From JACQAI01 sp035507915 (GTDB taxonomy: Bacteria > Pseudomonadota > Alphaproteobacteria > Elsterales > Elsteraceae), in NCBI GenBank assembly GCA_035507915.1, contig DATJNS010000075.1, forward strand, positions 1 to 7,029: DNA of 7,029 bases. The letters run 5' to 3'. Shown one piece after another: positions 1-5,504 of the stretch. A program made the position numbers and the translations under genes. The notes beneath the pieces are model-generated. The model did not search any database, had not been told where the DNA came from, and saw nothing but the letters and a program-made list of their open reading frames with translations. The first letter of the stretch is position 1. Every line of letters starts with the position of its first letter.

Positions 1-869
1 ACGTTGTAGCAGCTGCTGCAGGCGGGCAGATTGGCGAGCGCCGCCACGTTGTCGAGCACGCTTTGGATCAGCGCCTGGGTGACCGTCGAGCCGACCTGCA
101 GATTGGTCAGCGCCGCGAAGGCCGGGTTGCTCAGCACAGTCGCGAAGCTCGTGGCCGCCGACGGGCCGTTGGCGTTGGCGCTGCGGATCGCGCCGACATT
201 GTCGGACACGGGTTGGATCGCGCCGCCGGTGTGGCCGGGCAAGCCCTCGAGCAGCGCATTGGCGCGCAGCACCTGGTCGGTCGTCGCCCTTTGCGCCGGA
301 CCGGGCTGCTGACCTTTGCCGAGCACCGCGAGCGTGAAGCCGGGACGCGTGATCGAGCTGAGGTGGCCATCGACGCTGACGGTGAGCATCTTGCCGTAGA
401 CCAGCGTGGCGAACGTGGCGCCGGTCAGTGGGTTGACTTCGGTCCGCGCAATGCCGCCACGGATGCCGACGGTCGTGGTCGGCGTGGTGATCACGATGCC
501 TTCGTCCGACTTCGACGCGCGGCCGCCGATGATGCGCATCAGGCCGGCGGTCTGGGTCAGCGCGAGCTGGGCGGTGTTCTTGTCGGGGTCGTAGACGAAC
601 TTGTCGACCGTCATGTCGCCGTTCGGCCCCATGGTCACGGTCGTGCCGTCGCGCAGCAGCACCTGGAGCTGGCCGGCGTCGCCGGTCTTGAGGTGCTCGT
701 CCTGCAACACGTTGGTGCCGATGTCGAGCACGCGCGTCGCCAATCCCGGTGGCGTGCCGCGCGCGTCGGGATTGACCGCCGCCGTGACGCCGGCTTCGGC
801 GGCGCGCGCCTGGGGCGAGACCAGCGCCAGCAGCGTGACCAAAGACACGAGACCGAAAGCGATCCGCAT
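1..869 (-). CDS. Exported FecR-domain protein (3' end outside window)
   Basis: The reading frame is open from an ATG at 867-869 to the window edge: 289 residues and no stop, so the C-terminus is missing. The ATG is preceded by AAGGAG at good spacing. Residues 1-23 form a signal peptide (MRIAFG, a hydrophobic run, then ARA before AEA), so the protein is exported. Residues about 46-165 match the FecR fold: LLRDGTTVTMGPNGDMTVDKF (71-91), then GLMRIIGGRAS, then the hallmark ITTPTTTVGIRGG (127-139). There is no N-terminal cytoplasmic domain or membrane anchor as in classical FecR, so it is not an iron-dicitrate anti-sigma regulator; it resembles the free-standing periplasmic or surface FecR-domain proteins of Alphaproteobacteria. 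Residues 190-289 are Ala/Asn/Ser/Thr-rich with a CSSC motif (284-287) and no recognised domain. It lies 151 bp downstream of a co-directional TPR/beta-barrel gene. The FecR assignment is firm; the function is unknown. Confidence 0.85.
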   Translation of the reverse strand, partial: MRIAFGLVSLVTLLALVSPQARAAEAGVTAAVNPDARGTPPGLATRVLDIGTNVLQDEHLKTGDAGQLQVLLRDGTTVTMGPNGDMTVDKFVYDPDKNTAQLALTQTAGLMRIIGGRASKSDEGIVITTPTTTVGIRGGIARTEVNPLTGATFATLVYGKMLTVSVDGHLSSITRPGFTLAVLGKGQQPGPAQRATTDQVLRANALLEGLPGHTGGAIQPVSDNVGAIRSANANGPSAATSFATVLSNPAFAALTNLQVGSTVTQALIQSVLDNVAALANLPACSSCYN

Positions 870-901
870 GGGGCGAACTCCTTCGAGCTTGTCCAATCTT
901 T

Positions 902-984
902 CCGTCATGCCCGCGAACGCGGGCATCCAGAGTCACGAGCACTGACGCGCGACTCCTGGATCCCCGCCTGCGCGGGGATGACGG
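902..984. repeat. Inverted pair of REP-type palindromes
   Basis: Two 29-bp units face each other. The left (902-930) runs CCGTCATGCCCGCG...GGGCATCCAG; the right (956-984), read on the minus strand, runs CCGTCATCCCCGCG...GGGGATCCAG. They agree at 25 of 29 positions. Each folds alone into a hairpin of 9 bp (left, AA loop) or about 8 bp (right), and together they can form a long cruciform. One pair of differences is compensatory (G-C in the left stem, C-G in the right), which supports selection on the fold. The GTCATNCCCGCG...GGGNATCCAG pattern is a common intergenic REP family in proteobacteria. It lies between the beta-barrel gene and the FecR-domain gene, so on the transcript it could shield the upstream mRNA or weaken read-through. 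Confidence 0.8.
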
Positions 985-1020
985 TTGGAACGGGTGATGA
1001 CTGCAGCAAAGCCGGGGCTC

Positions 1021-2445
1021 CTAGAACTGCACGGAGACGGCGGTGATCACGGTGAGGTCCTTGTAGGCGTAGTTCGGGATGTTGGACGCGTTGATCGTGT
1101 GCTGGACCTGCAGGACCGCCGAGATGTTCTCGGTGAAGCCGATCGTCTGCGAGACGGTGGCGTCCCACTGGCGGTCGCGCTCGGCTTGGGTCGGGTCGAC
1201 CAGCAGGTCGGCGGTCTCGTAGAAGCGCCACGTGCGGGTCAGGTTGACGGCGTTGTACCAGGGATAATCGGTCAGCCCCCACGGCGCGGCGTAGCGGATC
1301 AGGTAGGTGCCGCCGAGGATCTCGTAGCCGGCGCGCTGGTAGCGCTGGTTGGCCTCGACCTTGTCGTGCTCGAGCAGGAACGACAGCACCTGATTGTCGG
1401 CCAGCGCGAAGGCGGGCCGGATCTGGATCGTGTCGTACGCGCCGGTGCGATCCTCGATGCGGGGCCGCAGGCCGTTGATCGTGTAGTGGCGGTCTTGCGA
1501 CTCCGCGGTCATGTCGAGGATGAACCAGTCGGTGACCGGCGCATTGACGTTGATGCCGCCGCCCGAGGTCATCAGGAAGTTGTTCGCCTGCACGGCGACG
1601 TAGTTCATCAGGCCGTAGGGCCGCAGGGTCAGGCCCTGGCTGATCATGTCGAGCCGGAAGCGCGGGCCGAGATCGGGCTGCACGAAGAACAGGTCGAGGT
1701 CCTCGCGCTTGAACTGCTTCTGTCCGAAGCCGCTGACGTTGGCTTCGACGACGAACGGCAGCGCCCAGTCGTTGACCTCGGGGTCGTAGGTGACCTGGCC
1801 GCCATAGGCGCCGATGAAGCTCCAGTCGGCCCGTTTCGCGCCGAGGCCGGAGACCGGGAAATCGAAGCCGATCAGGCGCGCGAGGCCCGTGGTCGGGCCG
1901 AAGTTCGCGTTCGACTGGTAGCGCATGCCCGACGTGACCGCGGCGTGCCACTGGAAGTCGGACGCGCCGCGCTCGGTGCGTGCGAGGAAGTCCTCCGCGC
2001 GCGCGCGATCCTCGGGCGACAGGGGCGTGGTCTTGTCATCGAGCACGCGCTGAAGGTAGGCGCGCGCCTCCGCGTAGGAGCCGAGGCGGTAATAGAGGAT
2101 GCCGATCTCGACCCGGATGCGCGGCAGGTCGGGATTGAAGATCAACAGGCGCTCGAGCGCCGACAGCGCGCCCTCGATGTCGCCTGCCTGGATCGCGACC
2201 TGGGCGAAGGCGAGCGCCTTGTCGCCATTGCCCGGGTCGGCCTCCATGGCCGCGAACGCCGATTTGTACTCGGGCGACGATTGGTCGAGCGCCCGCGCCG
2301 CCGGCGGGGTCGCGATGGCCACAAGGATGACGGCGCCGAGCAGGAGAGGAGCTCGACGTACAAGGCGAATGAACGCCTCTACGGTGAATACAATCAATGG
2401 TTTAGCGCTCAGGAATATCGACCGTATCCTGTATCCCAATACCAT
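1021..2445 (-). CDS. TPR plus outer-membrane beta-barrel protein (Slam-like architecture)
   Basis: About 474 residues from the ATG at 2443-2445, stop TAG at 1021-1023. A TTG at 2457 gives four more residues (MLNH) and a TTG near residue 17 is also possible; none has a clear ribosome-binding site, so the start is uncertain. A positively charged stretch and hydrophobic segment (about 29-52, ending PPAARA before LDQSS) form a signal peptide. Residues about 60-137 contain TPR-like helices (DIEGALSALERLLIFNPD and YYRLGSYAEARAYLQRVL). From about 165 the protein alternates aromatic and polar residues as in an outer-membrane barrel, opening with TSGMRYQSNANFGP and ending in VSVQF, the terminal Phe typical of proteins inserted by the Bam machinery. 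Periplasmic TPR plus C-terminal barrel is the layout of surface lipoprotein assembly modifiers (Slam, DUF560). No enzyme motif is visible. The FecR-domain gene downstream may encode its partner or cargo; this is inference. Confidence 0.8.
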   Translation of the reverse strand: MVLGYRIRSIFLSAKPLIVFTVEAFIRLVRRAPLLLGAVILVAIATPPAARALDQSSPEYKSAFAAMEADPGNGDKALAFAQVAIQAGDIEGALSALERLLIFNPDLPRIRVEIGILYYRLGSYAEARAYLQRVLDDKTTPLSPEDRARAEDFLARTERGASDFQWHAAVTSGMRYQSNANFGPTTGLARLIGFDFPVSGLGAKRADWSFIGAYGGQVTYDPEVNDWALPFVVEANVSGFGQKQFKREDLDLFFVQPDLGPRFRLDMISQGLTLRPYGLMNYVAVQANNFLMTSGGGINVNAPVTDWFILDMTAESQDRHYTINGLRPRIEDRTGAYDTIQIRPAFALADNQVLSFLLEHDKVEANQRYQRAGYEILGGTYLIRYAAPWGLTDYPWYNAVNLTRTWRFYETADLLVDPTQAERDRQWDATVSQTIGFTENISAVLQVQHTINASNIPNYAYKDLTVITAVSVQF

Positions 2446-2490
2446 ATGATTTAACAATTCTTCTAGTCATTTTGGCGGCCCCAAACGGGT

Positions 2491-2536
2491 CCGTCATCCT
2501 GCCGGACTTGGGGCCTCAGGCATGGCGGGATCCTGG
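2491..2536. repeat. Diverged REP-like palindrome
   Basis: This intergenic segment starts CCGTCATCCTGCC and ends GGCGGGATCCTGG. The inner arms 2496-2503 and 2524-2531 pair over 8 bp (one G-T wobble) around a 20-nt loop. The outer ends CCGTCAT and ATCCWGG match those of the REP pair at 902-984, but the loop is much longer. It lies between the start of the beta-barrel gene and the stop of the chemoreceptor gene, so it may act at the chemoreceptor mRNA 3' end. Membership in the same family is likely, not certain. Confidence 0.5.
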
Positions 2537-2611
2537 GTGAGCGCGCCGGGCACCACCGCGTCGGCCAGCTCCGTCGAGCCGGCCTTCAGCCTCCTCAGCG
2601 CCGGTGCCGGC

Positions 2612-4573
2612 TCAGCCGGCGCGCACGCTGGCCAGGAAGCGGTCGACCTCGGTCTGCAGCGTTTCGGCGTCGCCCGCCAGCGCGCGCGCCGCGCCGACGA
2701 AGCCGGTCGCGAGCTCGCCGGTCTCGGCGACCGAGCGCGACACGCCGGCGATGTTCACGTTGACCTCGCTGGCGCCGTGCGCCGCCTCCTGGACGTTGCG
2801 GGCGATCTCCTGCGTCGCGGCGCCCTGCTGCTCGACCGCGGAGGCGATCGCGGTGGCGATGCCGCTGATGCGCCCGATCGTCTCGCCGATCTGGCCGATC
2901 GCCTTGACCGACTCGCCGGTCGCGTCCTGGATCGCCTTGACGTGCTCGGTGATGTCGTCGGTCGCCTTCGCGGTCTGCGCCGCCAGGCTCTTGACCTCCG
3001 AGGCGACCACGGCGAAACCCTTGCCGGCCTCGCCGGCGCGCGCCGCCTCGATGGTCGCGTTGAGCGCGAGCAGGTTGGTCTGCGACGCGATGTCGTTGAT
3101 CAGCTTGACGACGTCGCCGATCCGCTGCGCCGCGTCGGCGAGCGCCTGCACCTGGCCGTTGGTGCGCCGCGCGTCGTCGACCGCCTCGCCGGCGATGCGC
3201 GTCGACTCGCTGACCTGGCGCGCGATCTCGCCGACCGACGCCGACAGCTCCTCGGCCGCCGAGGCGACCGTCTGGACGTTGGTCGAGGCCTCTTCGGACG
3301 CCGCGGCGACCGCCGCGGTCTGGCGCGACGCGGTCTCGGCGGTCGCCGACAGGGTGCCGGCCGACCGATCCATCGCGCTCGCCGCCGTGGACACCGAGAC
3401 CACGACCCGCTTGACGCTCGCCTCGAAACGATCGGCGAGGCTCGTCCGCGCCTGCTGGCGTTCGAGCTCCGCCGCCGCTTTGGCGCGCTCCTGCTCCGCC
3501 TCGAGGCGGACCTTCTCGGCGCTGTTCTGCTTGAAGACCTCGACCGCCGACGCCATTGCGCCGACCTCGTCGCGTCGGCCGAGGCCGGGAATGTCACCCG
3601 CGAGATCGCCCCCGGCGATCGCATGCATGCGCGTCGCGAGACGGTTGAGCGGACGCACGACGGTGGCGCCCAGCCACCAGACCAGCAGCGCCGCCAGGGC
3701 CAGCGCGCCCACGACGACCCCGAGCGTCACGAGCTTGCCGAGGCGCTCCTGCGCGGCAATCGCGGAGATGTCGATGCCGAGCACGGCGGTGCCGAACGCC
3801 GCGCCGCTGAAATCGCGGACCGGAAAGGCGTAGAGCGTGTGCAGGCGGTTGCCGTCCATCTGGTTGCGCAGAAAGGTCGGTCCCGCCAGGCCCGCCTCCA
3901 GAAACGCGGCGGGCAGCGGCACCGCATCCGCGAACGTCGAGGCGAAGCGCTTGAGATTACCGTCCGCGCGCACGTAGAGCGCCACGTCGGCGCCGCTCTC
4001 CTTCTTGAAGGTGTCGAAGAAAAACTGGCCGAAGGACAGCCCGATCTCGACCGAGCCGAGATGCTTGTCGCCCTGGAAGACCGGCACGACGCCGCGGATG
4101 CCGAGCCCCTCGACGCCGAACTCGAGCCCCGAGATCGGCTGCTTCGTGCGGTTGACCTCGACCACGGTGTGGCGGAACGACGACAGGTCGTCGCCGAACT
4201 TCTTGGGATTGTGCACGCGCAGGAACGACGTCGCGGGCGCGGTGTGGAACTGGAATTGCCGCACGCCGTAGCGGTCGTGCAGCGCCGCGAAGCCGGGGAC
4301 CAGCATCGCGGCGAGCCCGTCGCGGTCGCCCCGGGCGAACAGCTCGACGACGGCATGGTTCAGCGCCAGCGCGTCGGCCAGCGACAAAGCGCGCCGCGCC
4401 TCGTCGGCGAGCGCGCTTTCGAAGCGCTGGCGCAGCATCTCGACCTCTTGGTTCTCGCTGTGCCCGGCGAGCGACTGCAGCGTCCAGAGGTTGGTGATGC
4501 CGAGCGGAATGGCCACCAGGGCCAGCGCGGCGATGAAGGCTGTGGCGACCTTGCCGCCCAGAGACACGCGCAT
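2612..4573 (-). CDS. Methyl-accepting chemotaxis protein with periplasmic Cache-type sensor
   Basis: Complete receptor of 653 residues. The ATG at 4571-4573 is chosen over an upstream in-frame ATG at 4642 because GGGGAGGA sits 7-8 nt before it and membrane segment 1 follows at once. Order: TM1 about 9-31; periplasmic sensor about 32-278; TM2 about 281-304; HAMP about 305-350 (RPLNRLATRMHAIAGGDLAG); coiled coil about 350-380; signalling domain about 430-640. The hairpin tip that docks CheA and CheW is at 509-531 (EAARAGEAGKGFAVVASEV). The sensor contains FQFHTAPATSFLRVHNPKKFGDD (107-129) and GLGIRGVVPVF (156-166), typical of the double-Cache sensor called dCache_3. Its ligand cannot be told from the sequence. 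There is no CheR/CheB-tethering pentapeptide at the C-terminus (it ends RFLASVRAG). No che genes are in the window, so it is an orphan receptor feeding a chemosensory array encoded elsewhere. Confidence 0.95.
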   Translation of the reverse strand: MRVSLGGKVATAFIAALALVAIPLGITNLWTLQSLAGHSENQEVEMLRQRFESALADEARRALSLADALALNHAVVELFARGDRDGLAAMLVPGFAALHDRYGVRQFQFHTAPATSFLRVHNPKKFGDDLSSFRHTVVEVNRTKQPISGLEFGVEGLGIRGVVPVFQGDKHLGSVEIGLSFGQFFFDTFKKESGADVALYVRADGNLKRFASTFADAVPLPAAFLEAGLAGPTFLRNQMDGNRLHTLYAFPVRDFSGAAFGTAVLGIDISAIAAQERLGKLVTLGVVVGALALAALLVWWLGATVVRPLNRLATRMHAIAGGDLAGDIPGLGRRDEVGAMASAVEVFKQNSAEKVRLEAEQERAKAAAELERQQARTSLADRFEASVKRVVVSVSTAASAMDRSAGTLSATAETASRQTAAVAAASEEASTNVQTVASAAEELSASVGEIARQVSESTRIAGEAVDDARRTNGQVQALADAAQRIGDVVKLINDIASQTNLLALNATIEAARAGEAGKGFAVVASEVKSLAAQTAKATDDITEHVKAIQDATGESVKAIGQIGETIGRISGIATAIASAVEQQGAATQEIARNVQEAAHGASEVNVNIAGVSRSVAETGELATGFVGAARALAGDAETLQTEVDRFLASVRAG

Positions 4574-4683
4574 GACCGTTCCTCCCCTCGGCGGCGATGA
4601 CCGTCGATGCCGCAAGCATCGGGCATCCGGCCACCGATGCAAGGAGTCCTTGGGTCGGGGCTGAGCGTGTCGTCAGGCGAGAC

Positions 4684-4712
4684 GGGACGGGAGCGCCGTA
4701 GCGCCCCGTCCC
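4684..4712 (-). terminator. Strong GC hairpin after the lipoprotein gene, probable terminator
   Basis: Arms GGGACGGG (4684-4691) and CCCGTCCC (4705-4712, read as CCCGTCCC on the plus strand) pair perfectly. They continue after one bulged A (4692) with GCGC (4693-4696) and GCGC (4701-4704), closing on a CGTA loop: 12 bp in all. It begins about 25 nt past the lipoprotein stop. Neither flank has a U-tract, so it is not a textbook intrinsic terminator; in such GC-rich genomes hairpins without U-tracts often mark transcript ends or protect 3' ends. Confidence 0.5.
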
Positions 4713-4737
4713 GCGGTCGAGGTGGCGAGCGCGGCGG

Positions 4738-5328
4738 CTACTTGCTGGCGCCCGAGTTGGTGACCTGGCCGCCGTTGAGCGCCTGCATGGTGTCGGCGTC
4801 GAGCTGCGCGGTTTGGCTCAGGCTGTGGCTCTTCTGGAATTGCCGCACGGCGCGGCGCGTCTGTGGGCCCACGATCCCGTCGACCTTGCCCTTGTAGAGA
4901 CCCTGGTCGGCCAGCGCCTGCTGCGCCTGCTTGATTTCGTCGGGCGTGGTCGCCGCGGCGGCCGGGGCAGCCGATGCGCTCGACATGCTCGATGTACCGG
5001 TCGCGCTCGTGCCGCTCGACGCCGGGTTGCTCGACATGGTCGACGACGAACCGGTGCCCGTGCCGGGCGCGGTCGACGATGCGGACGGCCCGTTCTGGCT
5101 CTGCGTGTTCTGGCTCTGCTGGTAGCCGTTCGGATACATCGGGGAGCCCTGCGTGGCGCTTTGGGCCGAGCCGGCGGTCGACGATGCGGGGCCGCTGTCG
5201 CCCGACGATGAATCGCCGCCGCCGATGCCGAACGTCCGATGCATGTAGTCGCAACCGCTTAGGCCGTTCGCCAGCACGATCGCCGAGGCGAGCGCGACCG
5301 ACGTCGTGATGAGGCGGCGTGAGGTCAT
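4738..5328 (-). CDS. Lipoprotein with C-terminal peptidoglycan-binding domain
   Basis: Complete protein of 196 residues. The ATG at 5326-5328 follows GGAGGAG at 6-7 nt; the stop is TAG at 4738-4740. Residues 1-25 are a lipoprotein signal peptide (MTSRRLITTSV, hydrophobic core) with lipobox LSGC, so Cys26 should be lipidated. The next residue is Asp27, which in E. coli keeps lipoproteins in the inner membrane; whether that rule holds here is unknown. Residues about 35-128 are a low-complexity Ser/Thr/Gly/Gln/Ala linker, probably disordered. Residues about 129-184 are a PG_binding_1 domain (EIKQAQQALADQGLYKGKVDG, then IVGPQTRRAVRQFQKSH). There is no catalytic domain, so it is likely a wall-anchoring or structural envelope protein. 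It sits alone between the chemoreceptor gene and the divergent boxR. Confidence 0.9.
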   Translation of the reverse strand: MTSRRLITTSVALASAIVLANGLSGCDYMHRTFGIGGGDSSSGDSGPASSTAGSAQSATQGSPMYPNGYQQSQNTQSQNGPSASSTAPGTGTGSSSTMSSNPASSGTSATGTSSMSSASAAPAAAATTPDEIKQAQQALADQGLYKGKVDGIVGPQTRRAVRQFQKSHSLSQTAQLDADTMQALNGGQVTNSGASK

Positions 5329-5345
5329 GGGGGGCTCCTCCGTCT

Positions 5346-5405
5346 GGTCCGTACCGTCTCAACGACCGGACCTCCCGATTGGTCCCGCCGTGAGCCGCGA
5401 CCAAT
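5346..5405. repeat. Two tandem inverted repeats (GGTC...GACC) in the divergent gap
   Basis: GGTCCG (5346-5351) faces CGGACC (5367-5372), and ATTGGTC (5378-5384) faces GACCAAT (5399-5405). The four-base arms alternate GGTC, GACC, GGTC, GACC starting at 5346, 5364, 5381 and 5399, a spacing of 18, 17 and 18 bp. They overlap the putative promoter of the lipoprotein gene. They could be operator half-sites or mRNA hairpins; no known regulator is assigned. Confidence 0.4.
5361..5386 (-). promoter_or_regulatory. Possible EcfG-type promoter of the lipoprotein gene
   Basis: On the minus strand GGGAC (5386-5382), a 17-nt spacer and CGTT (5364-5361) resemble the alphaproteobacterial general stress sigma-factor promoter GGAAC-N16/17-CGTT, with one mismatch in the -35. 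Transcription would start about 25 nt before the ATG at 5328, leaving room for the ribosome-binding site. Short motifs like this occur by chance, so it is tentative. Confidence 0.3.
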
Positions 5406-5442
5406 TTCTCCAGATGCCGCTCGATCGGCGTCAGGTTCATGT

Positions 5443-5478
5443 TTCGCGAACGCCCCTATCGGCATTATAATGCACATT
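5443..5478 (+). promoter_or_regulatory. boxR promoter with overlapping BoxR operator
   Basis: A perfect -10 box TATAAT is at 5466-5471; the -35 is weak (TTCGCG at 5443-5448, 17-bp spacing). The -10 lies inside a perfect 12-bp palindrome, GCATTATAATGC (5462-5473). The segment GGCATTATAATGCA (5461-5474) matches the boxC operator at 12 of 14 positions. BzdR/BoxR-type repressors are known to bind TGCA repeats separated by 6 bp over their promoters. Predicted transcript start is about 5478, so this site would give autoregulation. Confidence 0.65.
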
Positions 5479-5504
5479 CGGGTCGATGGCATGAGGTGGC
5501 GCGG

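Noticed and set aside
985..2454. Plus-strand open frame of 489 codons opposite the beta-barrel gene
   Set aside because: Antisense shadow; Val/Gly/Asp/Arg-rich and without any family resemblance, whereas the minus strand has signal peptide, TPR and barrel features.
2606..2620. GCCGGCTCAGCCGGC hairpin over the chemoreceptor stop codon
   Set aside because: Six-base stem in very GC-rich coding DNA, with a 3-nt loop and no U-tract; more likely a by-product of Ala/Gly codons than a terminator.
2522..4600. Plus-strand open frame of 692 codons opposite the chemoreceptor gene
   Set aside because: It is an antisense shadow of GC-rich coding DNA: Arg/Asp/Gly/Leu-rich, no domain, no ribosome-binding site, while the minus strand encodes a complete textbook receptor.
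4605..4641. GATGC/GCATC repeats and a sigma-54-like element upstream of the chemoreceptor
   Set aside because: CGATGC-CGCAA-GCATCG is only a 6-bp stem, and the -24 half (ATGCCCG) lacks the required GG, so neither an operator nor a sigma-54 promoter can be claimed.
4673..5440. Minus-strand frame of 255 codons beginning MNLTPIERHLEK
   Set aside because: It starts without a ribosome-binding site in the divergent gap and then overlaps the lipoprotein gene out of frame with an Arg/Gly/Pro-rich shadow sequence.
5439..5504. Upstream ATG extension of boxR by 22 residues
   Set aside because: The ATG lies before the predicted -10 and transcript start, has no ribosome-binding site, and the extra residues run through the operator itself.
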